Shown here one piece after another: positions 1-8,927 of a stretch of DNA of 64,000 nucleotides. The position numbers and the translations under genes were made by a program. The notes under the pieces are model-generated. The model searched no databases. It was not told the DNA's origin and worked only from the letters and a program-made list of their open reading frames with translations. The DNA lies in the NCBI RefSeq assembly GCF_040869035.1, contig NZ_CP162100.1, positions 1,922,001 to 1,986,000 of the forward strand, written 5' to 3'. This DNA is from Vibrio sp. NTOU-M3 (GTDB taxonomy: Bacteria; Pseudomonadota; Gammaproteobacteria; Enterobacterales; Vibrionaceae). Within the stretch, counting starts at the first letter, position 1; each line of letters starts with the position of its first letter.

Positions 1-77
1 ACGTCATAATGAATAGATTACGGACGAAGTCCGGTCTACAACAAAAGTTACCGAATTTATTCATGGAAAGGATCATT

Positions 78-1226
78 ATGATAAGGTTGATTACCTCATT
101 TTTCGCGCTCATTTTTTCGTTTCAAGCCTTCTCACAAGCCTCTGCCGAGTGGCCACAGATCACTGATAAAGCACAAGGACAAACCGTTTACTTCCATGCA
201 TGGGGCGGCAGTCAGGAGATTAACAACTACATTCGCTGGGCAGGCAACGAGCTGCAAAAGCAATACGGTATTAAACTCGTTCACGTAAAAGTCACGGATA
301 TCGCAGAAACAACAACACGCCTTATCGCTGAAAAAGCCGCGGGGAAAAATAGTGGTGGCAGCGTTGATATGGTTTGGATCAATGGTGAAAACTTTAAATC
401 GATGAAAGCTAACCAGCTGCTTCACGGCCCATTTGTCGCTGATTTACCGAGCTGGAAATACGTTGATAAATCCCTTCCTGTTGATAGCGATTTTTCTGAG
501 CCGACAGAAGGGTTAGAAGCCCCTTGGGGTGTAGGACAACTTGTCTTTATTTATGATGAGAAGAAGCTAAATAACCCACCCGCTTCCTTTGCTGAAATGC
601 TGAGCTACGCACAGGCGTTTCCAAACCGCCTTAGCTACCCTCGCCCTCCTGAGTTCCATGGCACCAGTTTCCTTAAAGCACTATTGATTGAACTCACAGG
701 TAACGATCCTGTACTTCAGAAACCGGCTAGTGATGTCGATTTCGCGATGATCACCAAACCACTTTGGCAATACTTAGATGCTTTCCATAAGGTAGCTTGG
801 CGTCAAGGCAAACAGTTCCCTGCGGGCAGCTCAGAAATGGTTCAACTGCTTGATGATGGCCAAGTTGACCTTGCCGTAACTTTTAATCCAAATGCGGTAT
901 TTTCAGCTCAAGCCAATGGCACTCTAGCAGAAACCACGCGTGCCTACGCCATGGAAAAAGGCGCACTGTCTAACATCCATTTCCTCGCCATACCTTGGAA
1001 TGCAAAGGCAAAAGAAGGAGCACTCGTTGCGATTAACTTCCTGCTAAGCCCTGACGCTCAATCACGTAAAGGCGATTTGTCTATCTGGGGTGACCCTGCA
1101 GTGTTAGAAAACCAATACGTCACTGGCAGCGCAAAAAATACCAAGCTGTTTAAATCGGTTGCAGAGCCACATCCAAGCTGGCAAACCGCGTTAGAGACCG
1201 AGTGGCAAAAGCGCTACGGCAATTAA
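78..1226 (+). CDS. ynjB: ABC transporter substrate-binding protein, YnjB-like
   Basis: Predicted periplasmic solute-binding component of an ABC importer. I chose the ATG at 78 because it follows an AAAGGA ribosome site and gives a clean signal peptide (MIRLITSFFALIFSFQAFSQ, then ASAEW) while the in-frame extension upstream to 9 has no leader character. The mature protein begins with a strand carrying YFHAWGGSQEINNYIRW, the typical YnjB start of a type-2 periplasmic binding fold; total about 382 residues, normal for the family. It is followed by a fused-length permease and an ATPase, so it is the first gene of a ynjBCD unit. The substrate is not known for the E. coli homologue and I cannot deduce it here. 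Confidence 0.88.
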   Translation: MIRLITSFFALIFSFQAFSQASAEWPQITDKAQGQTVYFHAWGGSQEINNYIRWAGNELQKQYGIKLVHVKVTDIAETTTRLIAEKAAGKNSGGSVDMVWINGENFKSMKANQLLHGPFVADLPSWKYVDKSLPVDSDFSEPTEGLEAPWGVGQLVFIYDEKKLNNPPASFAEMLSYAQAFPNRLSYPRPPEFHGTSFLKALLIELTGNDPVLQKPASDVDFAMITKPLWQYLDAFHKVAWRQGKQFPAGSSEMVQLLDDGQVDLAVTFNPNAVFSAQANGTLAETTRAYAMEKGALSNIHFLAIPWNAKAKEGALVAINFLLSPDAQSRKGDLSIWGDPAVLENQYVTGSAKNTKLFKSVAEPHPSWQTALETEWQKRYGN

Positions 1227-1254
1227 TTAGAATAACTAAGAGAGACAAAGCCAG

Positions 1255-2952
1255 ATGTTTCGAGCGGCGTACTTATTTTTGATCATCCTCTGCATTACAC
1301 CAACCATTCCTGGGTTAGTTGGTGTACTGGCGTCTTCTCTTAGTTATATTCCCCCAATTGGATTAGATCAGCTTTCATTAGCAGGCTATTTACAAGTGTT
1401 CAATTGGGTTGGGTATGAGCAATCTCTCTTACTCACTATCGCCAGCGCATTTTTTAGTACCTATTTATCCTGTCTGTTTTGCTTTGCGATATTGCAGCAG
1501 CTATGGCTCAATCGTCACTGGCGAAAAGTAGAAAACCTTTTGTCCCCTTTATTAGCGATGCCTCACGTGGCTTTTGCTATCGGTTTTGCTTTTCTATTCG
1601 CTCCAACAGGCATGCTTGCACGCCTGATCAGCCAAAGCTTTGGCATTGAATTGAACACTCAAGATACCGCGTGGTTAGTCAATGACCCTTATGCGCTTGG
1701 ATTAACCATCGCACTCTCCTTTAAGGAAGTGCCCTTTTTGCTTTTGATGAGCATTCCAGTATTGCAACAGCTGAAAATAGAGAACGTTGCCAAAGTCAGC
1801 GCCTCTTTGGGTTACACACCGAACCAAATGTGGTGGAAAGCGGTATTCCCACAATGGTTGGTTAAAATGCGCTTTGCCTTGTTTGCCGTGATGGCTTATG
1901 GCGTTTCCGTGGTCGACCTCAGCCTCATCTTAGGGCCTAATAATCCACCAACCTTTGCCGTCTTGGTTTGGCAATGGTTTAACGACCCAGATCTATCACT
2001 ATTACCTCGCGCAGCGGCTGGTGCGGTCATCCTTTTTATCACTGCTAGCCTGCTTATGCTTGTGATTATTGTGCTCGAAAAGCTCATTACAGGTCATTGG
2101 GGAAAATGGCAGTTTTCTGGGCGCTATGGTTTTGCATTACCGGGGAAAAGCTTATTTGCATTTTCCGCCCTAATGGCTGCGATGATGTTCCCGTTGATGG
2201 CTATCTGGAGTTTTGCTCATCGCTGGCGATTCCCTGATCTATTGCCATCGAAATACAGTGAACACTTCTGGATGAATGAATGGGTAAATATTATTCCAAC
2301 GATTCATCAGAGCTTACTTTTAGCACTGGTGACGGCAACCGCCGCTCTTATGCTTGGTATTTTGGCTCAAGAGTACAAGGCCAAATACAAACTGCATTTG
2401 CCTAATTACATCATTGCCCTACCAATGTTGATCCCGCAGCTGTCGATACTATTTGGGTTGCAAATCAGCACCCTCTATCTCTCTAGTGACTCGTTTTTCC
2501 TCTGGGTAAGCTGGTCGCATATTTTCTTTGCTTTCCCCTTTGTCTACCTTGCATTAGATGGCCCATGGCGCAGCTACGACAATAACTACACTCGAGCCGC
2601 ATTAAGCCTAGGTAAAACGCCACTCTATACGTTTATTCATGTAAAAGCGCCTCTACTCTTACCCGCCATCTTGTACGCTTGGGCGGTTGGTGCCAGCGTA
2701 AGCTTGGCGCAATATTTACCGACGCTTATCTTAGGTGGTGGCCGCATCGCCACCATCACCACAGAGGCGGTTGCTTTATCCAGTGGGTTCGACCGCCGTG
2801 TCACCGCAATTTATGCCATTTGGCAAGCTATACTGCCATTTGTTTTCTTCTCTCTCGCTGTTGTATTAGGCCGACTGCAACATCGTCGTCGCTTATTTAG
2901 TAAGGAACCTGTTACGCATGACACTATGTCTCGAAAGCCTCACCATCCGTAA
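1255..2952 (+). CDS. ynjC: ABC transporter permease, YnjC-like (duplicated permease)
   Basis: Inner-membrane permease of the YnjBCD-type importer, 565 residues. It contains about twelve hydrophobic segments and two binding-protein-dependent permease modules. The EAA-type cytoplasmic loops are visible as SASLGYTPNQMWWKAVFPQW (near residue 180) and as ALSLGKTPLYTFIHVKAPLL (near 460), so the one chain carries both halves of the pore. It starts 28 bases after the binding protein and its 3' end overlaps the ATPase gene by 35 bases, which indicates translational coupling in one operon. Confidence 0.88.
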   Translation: MFRAAYLFLIILCITPTIPGLVGVLASSLSYIPPIGLDQLSLAGYLQVFNWVGYEQSLLLTIASAFFSTYLSCLFCFAILQQLWLNRHWRKVENLLSPLLAMPHVAFAIGFAFLFAPTGMLARLISQSFGIELNTQDTAWLVNDPYALGLTIALSFKEVPFLLLMSIPVLQQLKIENVAKVSASLGYTPNQMWWKAVFPQWLVKMRFALFAVMAYGVSVVDLSLILGPNNPPTFAVLVWQWFNDPDLSLLPRAAAGAVILFITASLLMLVIIVLEKLITGHWGKWQFSGRYGFALPGKSLFAFSALMAAMMFPLMAIWSFAHRWRFPDLLPSKYSEHFWMNEWVNIIPTIHQSLLLALVTATAALMLGILAQEYKAKYKLHLPNYIIALPMLIPQLSILFGLQISTLYLSSDSFFLWVSWSHIFFAFPFVYLALDGPWRSYDNNYTRAALSLGKTPLYTFIHVKAPLLLPAILYAWAVGASVSLAQYLPTLILGGGRIATITTEAVALSSGFDRRVTAIYAIWQAILPFVFFSLAVVLGRLQHRRRLFSKEPVTHDTMSRKPHHP

Positions 2953-3568
2953 AAAAGGTGGAGAAGCACTGTTTTCTGATCTCAATGTCACCGTGCAGCC
3001 CGCAGACGTGCTCTGCTTAATGGGGCCAAGTGGGTGTGGCAAATCCACATTGTTAAGCCTAATTGCAGGCCATTTAAGTGATGAGTTTGAATATCAAGGT
3101 ACGGTAAAACTTAACGACGCCACACTCATGGATAAAGAACCACACCTGCGAGAGGTCGGCATACTCTTTCAAGATGACATGCTCTTCCCTCACTTGAATG
3201 TTTGGCAGAACCTTGCGTTTGCTCTGCCAAACGCTATTAAGGGTGAAGAAAGAAAACTGCGCGCTTTGCATGCTCTTAGCAACATCTCTTTAGAACACCT
3301 TGCAGAGTCATACCCTGACCAAATTTCTGGTGGACAACGTGCGCGAGTCAGTCTTTCTCGTATGCTGTTAGCAAAACCTAAACTGGCGTTGTTGGATGAA
3401 CCTTTTAGTAAACTTGATAAAGAACTACGCGGTCAGTTCAGAGATTGGGTGATCGAACAGCTGCGTAAAGCAAACATACCAGCGTTAATGGTGACCCATG
3501 ATATTGAAGATGTGCCTGCTAACGGGCATGTATTGAACTGGCCATGGGAGACGCAACATGCTCGATAA
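2918..3568 (+). CDS. ynjD: ABC transporter ATP-binding protein, YnjD-like
   Basis: ATPase of the importer, 216 residues. Walker A is GPSGCGKST (near residue 37), the signature motif is ISGGQRARVSLSR and Walker B with the catalytic glutamate is LALLDEPF, followed by the switch histidine in VTHD. The start lies inside the permease gene and the end overlaps the next gene by 11 bases, so four genes are packed without gaps. In E. coli a rhodanese gene (ynjE) sits between ynjD and ynjF; here it is absent and ynjF follows directly. Confidence 0.9.
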   Translation: MTLCLESLTIRKKGGEALFSDLNVTVQPADVLCLMGPSGCGKSTLLSLIAGHLSDEFEYQGTVKLNDATLMDKEPHLREVGILFQDDMLFPHLNVWQNLAFALPNAIKGEERKLRALHALSNISLEHLAESYPDQISGGQRARVSLSRMLLAKPKLALLDEPFSKLDKELRGQFRDWVIEQLRKANIPALMVTHDIEDVPANGHVLNWPWETQHAR

Positions 3569-4190
3569 ATTTAGTATTCAAGTGATCCGTTGGCCACTGA
3601 CCCACTCTGCAACTTTACTCGATAAATGGGGAGTGACAGCCAATCAAACGACATTTATTGGTTTTTTAATTGGTTGCTTAGCGTTTCCGGCTCTTGCGAT
3701 GGAAAACTATGGACTTGCCCTTTTATTCATTGTGATGAATCGAATCGCGGACGGCCTCGATGGTGCTTTGGCACGCATTCAAGGCATTACCGATGCAGGT
3801 GGCTTTCTCGACATCAGCCTCGACTTTCTATTCTATTCTCTCATCCCATTTGGTTTTGTTGTCGCGAACCCTGAAGCTAATGCCGTTGCCGGTGCCTTTT
3901 TGATTTTCTCCTTTATCGGAACGGGGTGTAGTTTCTTAGCATTTGCTGTCATGGCAGGTAAACGTGGTATCGATAATCCGGTTTACAAACATAAGTCACT
4001 TTACTATATGAGCGGTTTAACTGAAGGGACTGAGACTATCGCTTGCTTTGTCTTATTTTGTCTCCTTCCTCAGCATTTTGCTCTGATCGCCTATATATTT
4101 GGTTCGGCTTGCTGGTTTACTACCTTTACCCGTATTTACTCAGGTTTCCATACACTCAAACAGCCAGATTCATGTGAAAAATCTGAATAG
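3558..4190 (+). CDS. ynjF: CDP-alcohol phosphatidyltransferase family protein, YnjF-like
   Basis: Integral membrane enzyme of the CDP-alcohol phosphotransferase family, 210 residues with several hydrophobic helices. The family signature with its aspartates is complete near residues 68-92: DGLDGALAR, then GGFLDISLD. These enzymes transfer a phosphatidyl group from CDP-diacylglycerol (or similar) onto an alcohol; the acceptor is not known for YnjF. The gene overlaps the ATPase gene and is the last of the ynj operon, as in enterobacteria, but why a lipid-type enzyme travels with this importer is unexplained. Confidence 0.85.
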   Translation: MLDKFSIQVIRWPLTHSATLLDKWGVTANQTTFIGFLIGCLAFPALAMENYGLALLFIVMNRIADGLDGALARIQGITDAGGFLDISLDFLFYSLIPFGFVVANPEANAVAGAFLIFSFIGTGCSFLAFAVMAGKRGIDNPVYKHKSLYYMSGLTEGTETIACFVLFCLLPQHFALIAYIFGSACWFTTFTRIYSGFHTLKQPDSCEKSE

Positions 4191-4205
4191 TCTAAGGACT
4201 TGATC

Positions 4206-4257
4206 GTCGTCAAAGCGACATCAAATAATGGTATCGAGGTGATGTATAAAACACATC
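4206..4257. promoter_or_regulatory. Two NorR-like binding sites upstream of norR
   Basis: Two inverted repeats with the GT-N7-AC spacing of NorR enhancers: GTCGT-N7-ACATC at 4206-4222 and GATGT-N7-ACATC at 4241-4257. The same motif occurs upstream of hcp. Their position 50-100 bases before norR suggests autoregulation, or repression of norR. I saw no convincing sigma-54 promoter here, so norR itself is probably read from a sigma-70 promoter. Confidence 0.6.
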
Positions 4258-4308
4258 ATCACGTTACCATGTAGCTACTCGAATTCAGCTAAGTAGCACA
4301 ATAACGTC

Positions 4309-5838
4309 ATGGCAGATACCACTGAACGCGTTCTTCTCAACATCGCACTCAATTTAAGCTCAAATCTTTCCAGCAAACATCAATATCAAAAACTGATCGA
4401 CGGAATCGGTCAGGTCTTTCCATGCGATGCCAGCGCTCTGTTTGTGTTTGATGAAGACGGTTTTCTAACACCCGTCGCGGTGAAAGGTCTCTCCACCAGC
4501 GTATTAGGGCGTCGTTTTTTCCCAAGTGCTCACCCAAGGCTCCAAGCGATTATCGAAAGCAAAACTCCCGTTAGATTTGATGCCGACAGTTCACTTCCCG
4601 ACCCCTTTGATGGCATGATGCTTTCAGAAGAACATAACATTGATGTTCACGATTGCATGGGAGCAAGTCTTTATGTTGATGGACAACTCGTGGGCGTGCT
4701 AACCCTTGATGCTCTGGCCGTCGGTGCGTTCGACCATGTTGATAGCTTAGCGATTGAAACCTTTGCGGCTTTAGCTGCGGCAACGCTACGTAATATCGCT
4801 CAGTTCAAAGCGCTAAAAGCTCAAAACCAAAAGCAAAAACACGTCACCCAAATGCTCATCCAACAAGCACGGTCGTTGCATGGTGAAATGGTGGGACTCA
4901 GCCCTCAAATGCGCCAGCTTAAAAACAATATCGACACGGTTGCCAAATCTGACTATGCGGTATTAATCACCGGAGAAACGGGTACAGGTAAAGAACTGGT
5001 TGCTCACCATCTGCATGCCAATTCGTTACGAGCAGATAAACCCATGGTTTACGTTAACTGCGCCGCTTTACCTGAAGGATTGGCAGAGAGTGAGCTCTTT
5101 GGCCATGTCAAAGGTGCTTTCACAGGTGCCAATAGCCATCGAGCAGGAAAATTTGAACTGGCTGATGGCGGTACCATTTTCCTTGATGAGCTTGGTGAAT
5201 TGCCATTAGTGCTGCAAGCGAAGCTGCTTCGCGTGATCCAACAGGGCGAGCTGCAACGTGTCGGTAGTGATAAGCATCTTTTAGTCAACGTTCGCATCAT
5301 TGCTGCGACCAACCGACAACTTGAACAAGAAGTGGAACAAGGGCAATTTCGTGCAGACTTATATCATCGCCTAAATGTGTTTCCGATCCATGTCCCGGCC
5401 CTTCGTAAACGCGAGGGTGATATCCCAGTACTTGCTGGCTATTTATTAGAGAAAGTACGCCAACAATTTAACGTGCCCAACCTTCACCTCCATCCCAAAG
5501 CATTAAGTGCTTTGGAGCAACAACATTGGGCAGGGAATGTGCGAGAGCTTGAGCACACCTTAACCCGGGCGGCGCTACGTGCAATACAAGAGGAAAAACA
5601 AACCATTTTACTCAGCCACTTTGAGGGGAATATCGCGACTAAAGATGTAAAAATGACAACGCATTTTTTTCCCGCAGAAAGCAGCCCTATGCGTTCACTC
5701 GTGGAAGGCTATCAAAAAGATCTCATTCGCCATGCACTTGATAAATCGGACGGAACTTGGGCAAAAGCCGCACAATTTTTACAAATGGATCGCGGGAACC
5801 TGTACCGCATGGGCAAAAAGCTCGGTGTCGATTCCTAA
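4309..5838 (+). CDS. norR: Nitric oxide-sensing sigma-54 activator NorR
   Basis: Enhancer-binding activator of 509 residues: an N-terminal GAF sensor, a central AAA+ domain, and a C-terminal Fis-type helix-turn-helix. The ligands of the mononuclear iron that binds NO in E. coli NorR are all recognisable: Arg89, Asp98 and Asp101 in LPDPFDG, Cys116 in VHDCMG, Asp134 in LTLD. The AAA+ domain has Walker A GETGTGKE, the sigma-54 contact loop GAFTGA and Walker B GTIFLDEL; the C-terminus (WAKAAQFLQMDRGNLYRM) is the DNA-binding helix pair. The next genes, hcp and hcr, have NorR-like sites and a sigma-54 promoter, so they are the likely targets. Confidence 0.93.
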   Translation: MADTTERVLLNIALNLSSNLSSKHQYQKLIDGIGQVFPCDASALFVFDEDGFLTPVAVKGLSTSVLGRRFFPSAHPRLQAIIESKTPVRFDADSSLPDPFDGMMLSEEHNIDVHDCMGASLYVDGQLVGVLTLDALAVGAFDHVDSLAIETFAALAAATLRNIAQFKALKAQNQKQKHVTQMLIQQARSLHGEMVGLSPQMRQLKNNIDTVAKSDYAVLITGETGTGKELVAHHLHANSLRADKPMVYVNCAALPEGLAESELFGHVKGAFTGANSHRAGKFELADGGTIFLDELGELPLVLQAKLLRVIQQGELQRVGSDKHLLVNVRIIAATNRQLEQEVEQGQFRADLYHRLNVFPIHVPALRKREGDIPVLAGYLLEKVRQQFNVPNLHLHPKALSALEQQHWAGNVRELEHTLTRAALRAIQEEKQTILLSHFEGNIATKDVKMTTHFFPAESSPMRSLVEGYQKDLIRHALDKSDGTWAKAAQFLQMDRGNLYRMGKKLGVDS

Positions 5839-5853
5839 CGATTAAACTCTACC

Positions 5854-5893
5854 GATGTGTATTTGACATCATTTGCGTTGTTAAATACACATC
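5854..5893. promoter_or_regulatory. Two NorR-like binding sites upstream of hcp
   Basis: GATGT-N7-ACATC at 5854-5870 and GTTGT-N7-ACATC at 5877-5893, 23 bases apart in register. They lie 50-90 bases upstream of the sigma-54 promoter, the normal distance for enhancer sites. They match the GT-N7-AC core known for NorR and the pair in front of norR. Confidence 0.65.
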
Positions 5894-5945
5894 AAGTTAA
5901 ACTGAAAAATCAAAGTAAATCCTTAAAATTCAAACAGATACAAAG

Positions 5946-5961
5946 TGGCACGTTCCATGCT
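5946..5961 (+). promoter_or_regulatory. Sigma-54 promoter of hcp
   Basis: TGGCAC-N5-ATGCT: the -24 GG (5947-5948) and -12 GC (5959-5960) are exactly ten bases apart, as sigma-54 promoters require, and only one base of the TTGC box is changed. Predicted transcript start is near 5972, about 50 bases before the hcp start codon. Confidence 0.75.
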
Positions 5962-6022
5962 CTATTAGGTCATATGTGAATTTCACAATTTGATGAATAA
6001 TAATAAGCACTGGAGACCCAAG

Positions 6023-7681
6023 ATGTTCTGTATTCAATGTGAACAGACAATTCAAACCCCTACTACAACTGGCTGCTCATTTGCTCAAGGCATGTGCGGA
6101 AAAACGGCGGAGGTGTCCGACCTACAAGACGTTTTGGTTTATACCCTGCAAGGGGTGTCTTTCTGGGCAACGCAAGCCCGTCAATTTGATATTATCGAAG
6201 ACGCTGTTGATCAGTGGGCACCAAAAGCCTTCTTCTCTACCTTAACTAACGTTAACTTCGATCCTCAACGTATTCTGGATTTAACATCGCAAGCTGCCAT
6301 TTTCAAAGCCGAACTAAAACAAAAAGTACTAGCGGCAGCAGCCATTTCAAATCATGAGCTCTCAGTTCCTGAAGTTGCAAACTTTGAACTGCCAGCAACA
6401 GCCGAAGAAATCCTAGCCATCGCACCGCAAGTTGCGGTAAACCGTGGAAAAGAGTCCGTCCATGAAGACGTTATTGGTTTGCGTTTGTTATGTTTATATG
6501 GCCTGAAAGGCGCAGCGGCATACATGGAGCACGCACGCGTGTTACACCAAACAGATAACGATATCTACGCGGAGTACCACGAAATCATGGCGTGGTTAGG
6601 CACCGACCCTGAAGATCTAAATGCGCTACTTGATTGCTCTATGCGCATCGGCTTAATGAACTACAAAGTGATGGCGATGCTGGATGAAGGTGAAACCATC
6701 ACATTTGGTCACCCAGAACCAACCGCCGTCAATGTGAAACCAGTTAAAGGGAAATGCATATTGGTTTCTGGTCATGACTTACATGATCTAGAAAAAATCT
6801 TGCAACAAACCGAAGGTCTTGGCATCAACGTTTATACCAATGGTGAAATGTTGCCTGCACACGGCTACCCAGAGCTGAAAAAGTACCCTCACCTTGTAGG
6901 TAACTACGGTAGCGCTTGGCAAAATCAGCAAAAAGAATTTGCTAACTTCCCGGGTGCCATCGTGATGACATCGAACTGTCTTCTAAATCCAAATGTGGGT
7001 CAATATGCTGACCGCTTGTTTACTCGTAGCATTGTAGGTTGGCCGGGTGTTGAACATATTGAAGGGGAAGATTTCAGTAAGGTTATCCGCTGTGCCTTGT
7101 CACAACCAGGTTTCCAGCATGATGAAATCGAACACATGATCACTGTTGGCTTTGGCCGAAACGCGCTTATGAATGCAGCACCAGCCGTTATTGACCAAGT
7201 AAAACAAGGCAACATTAAACACTTCTTCCTTGTTGGGGGCTGTGATGGTGACAAAAAAGAACGCAGCTATTACACCGATTTCACTACCGCTGCGCCAGAA
7301 GATACGCTGATTCTAACGTTGGCATGTGGTAAGTTCCGCTTTAACAAAAACACCTTTGGTGATATCAACGGCATACCACGTTTGCTAGATGTAGGTCAGT
7401 GTAACGATGCTTATTCGGCGATTCAGCTGGCACTAGCTCTGTCTAAAGAGTTCGATTGTGACATCAATGAACTCCCTCTAACGTTGGTTCTTTCTTGGTT
7501 CGAACAGAAAGCAATTGTCATTTTGCTAACGCTATTCGCACTCGGTGTGAAAGGCATCTACACCGGGCCAACAGCTCCTGCATTTCTAACTGAGAACCTG
7601 ATTAACATCATTCAAGAGAAGTTCGACATGCGAATGATTTCGAATGTTGAAGATGATCTAAAAACCATTCTTGCAGCATAA
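6023..7681 (+). CDS. hcp: Hydroxylamine reductase / hybrid cluster protein
   Basis: Hcp carries a hybrid Fe-S-O cluster and reduces hydroxylamine in vitro and NO in vivo at very low concentration, with electrons from Hcr. The ATG at 6023 was chosen: it has a GGAGA site and starts the protein at MFCIQCEQ; in-frame TTG/ATG codons at 5990/5993 would add an atypical leader. The first cluster ligands have C-X2-C-X11-C-X6-C spacing (Cys3, 6, 18, 25), the enterobacterial [2Fe-2S] class. Hybrid-cluster segments such as [25 protein letters not shown] and [10 protein letters not shown] are present. About 552 residues, full length. Read from the NorR/sigma-54 promoter. Confidence 0.95.
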   Translation: MFCIQCEQTIQTPTTTGCSFAQGMCGKTAEVSDLQDVLVYTLQGVSFWATQARQFDIIEDAVDQWAPKAFFSTLTNVNFDPQRILDLTSQAAIFKAELKQKVLAAAAISNHELSVPEVANFELPATAEEILAIAPQVAVNRGKESVHEDVIGLRLLCLYGLKGAAAYMEHARVLHQTDNDIYAEYHEIMAWLGTDPEDLNALLDCSMRIGLMNYKVMAMLDEGETITFGHPEPTAVNVKPVKGKCILVSGHDLHDLEKILQQTEGLGINVYTNGEMLPAHGYPELKKYPHLVGNYGSAWQNQQKEFANFPGAIVMTSNCLLNPNVGQYADRLFTRSIVGWPGVEHIEGEDFSKVIRCALSQPGFQHDEIEHMITVGFGRNALMNAAPAVIDQVKQGNIKHFFLVGGCDGDKKERSYYTDFTTAAPEDTLILTLACGKFRFNKNTFGDINGIPRLLDVGQCNDAYSAIQLALALSKEFDCDINELPLTLVLSWFEQKAIVILLTLFALGVKGIYTGPTAPAFLTENLINIIQEKFDMRMISNVEDDLKTILAA

Positions 7682-7699
7682 ACAAGTCCATCGTCAATT

Positions 7700-7727
7700 C
7701 GCAGCCTCATTTTTCAATGAGGCTGCG
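7700..7727 (+). terminator. Hairpin between hcp and hcr (partial terminator)
   Basis: Eleven-base-pair perfect stem CGCAGCCTCAT / ATGAGGCTGCG with a six-base loop, followed by TGTATTTT. Located between two genes that act together, it probably lowers hcr expression relative to hcp or stabilises the hcp message rather than ending the operon. Confidence 0.6.
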
Positions 7728-7754
7728 TGTATTTTCCCGATATGAGAGCGCTAT

Positions 7755-8792
7755 ATGTATTCCCAATGGCAACAAAATCAAGCTGTTTCACTTCGTTGTA
7801 TTGATAAATGGCAGGAAACACCTGACTGCGTTAGTTTCCGTCTTCAGCATCCGGAAAAGCCTCAATCTCACTCATTCAAACCCGGGCAATTCATCAGTCT
7901 TGGCATCGATTTAGATGGTAAAACTGAATATCGAGCCTATTCCATCAGCTCTTTACCGAGTGACCCTTTCTTACAACTGACTGTTAAGCGTGTTGAAGGC
8001 GGAAAAGTCTCTAACCACCTCGTCGATCACCTTAAAATTGGTGACGACCTTCAAGTGCTGCGCCCTGCTGGTGAGTTCAATTGTATCGACCATCCACCAG
8101 CAAAAAGAAAAGCGCTACTTATTAGTGCCGGCTGTGGTATCACACCGGTTTTCTCAATGGCGAACTATTGGCTAAGTCAAAACCAAGCGATCGACATTCA
8201 GTTTCTGCATATCGCCAGAAATAAACAACTGACGATTTATTTTGATCAACTGGAAACCATGCAAGCCGTGCATAGTGATTTCTCTCTAAGTCTGTTGTTA
8301 AAAGACGCTCAAGGCACTAGACACCCACAAGGACGATTGAATAAAGAATGGTTAAGTGAATTGGTTGTAGATTTGTACGAAAGAACCGTTTTTCTCTGCG
8401 GACCGAAGCAATTTATGCTGGATGTAAAACAGTACTTATCGGAACTCAACTTCGATATGAATCACTTCTTTGAAGAGAGTTTTACGCCCAACGAATCAGA
8501 AGCAGTGTCCCAAGCGGAAGAACAGCAAAGTGTCACGCTCTCCGTTCCGGCATTTGGCCAGAGTTTTACCGTCAATTCAGGTGAAGTATTGGCGGATGCG
8601 CTTGAAAATGCAGGCTTGCCATTAATCGTCGCTTGCCGTAGTGGTATTTGCGGTTCTTGTAAATGTAAAGTCACCAAAGGCAGCGTTACTTCAACCAGTC
8701 AAGAAACCCTGACTGATGAAGAAATTGAACAAGGTTACGTGCTGGCCTGTTCGTCGACTATCAAAGGTGATATAGAAGCTGAACTGAACTAA
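7755..8792 (+). CDS. hcr: NADH oxidoreductase Hcr (Hcp reductase)
   Basis: Electron donor to Hcp, 345 residues. The N-terminal ferredoxin-reductase half has the FAD motif RAYSISS (near residue 57) and the NAD region LLISAGCGITPVFSM; the C-terminal half is a plant-type [2Fe-2S] ferredoxin domain with CRSGICGSCKC (near residue 295) and a last Cys in VLACSS. This is the Hcr order (reductase then ferredoxin). It lies 73 bases after hcp with the hairpin between, and most likely shares the NorR-controlled promoter. Confidence 0.92.
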   Translation: MYSQWQQNQAVSLRCIDKWQETPDCVSFRLQHPEKPQSHSFKPGQFISLGIDLDGKTEYRAYSISSLPSDPFLQLTVKRVEGGKVSNHLVDHLKIGDDLQVLRPAGEFNCIDHPPAKRKALLISAGCGITPVFSMANYWLSQNQAIDIQFLHIARNKQLTIYFDQLETMQAVHSDFSLSLLLKDAQGTRHPQGRLNKEWLSELVVDLYERTVFLCGPKQFMLDVKQYLSELNFDMNHFFEESFTPNESEAVSQAEEQQSVTLSVPAFGQSFTVNSGEVLADALENAGLPLIVACRSGICGSCKCKVTKGSVTSTSQETLTDEEIEQGYVLACSSTIKGDIEAELN

Positions 8793-8892
8793 TCAAAGAT
8801 TCATGCATTTTGATATAGCAAGCCCCTAAAGCGAAAGTTGTTGCATATATAGTAGCTACGCACGATAGACGCTTATGTGGTTCCGCGGCTAG

Positions 8893-8926
8893 CATGAACT
8901 CAACATATTTCTAAATGGAGTTCATG
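8893..8926 (+). promoter_or_regulatory. Hairpin enclosing the ribosome-binding site of the beta-helix gene
   Basis: CATGAACTC at 8893-8901 is perfectly complementary to GAGTTCATG at 8918-8926, with a 16-base loop. The right arm contains the GGAG ribosome site (8917-8920) and ends two bases before the start codon at 8928, so folding would block initiation. The effect on translation is inferred. Confidence 0.5.
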
Positions 8927-8927
8927 T

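Noticed and set aside
2679..2900. Plus-strand frame of 73 codons inside the permease gene
   Set aside because: Shares the DNA of a well-supported permease in another frame; composition (runs of His and Trp) is not protein-like.
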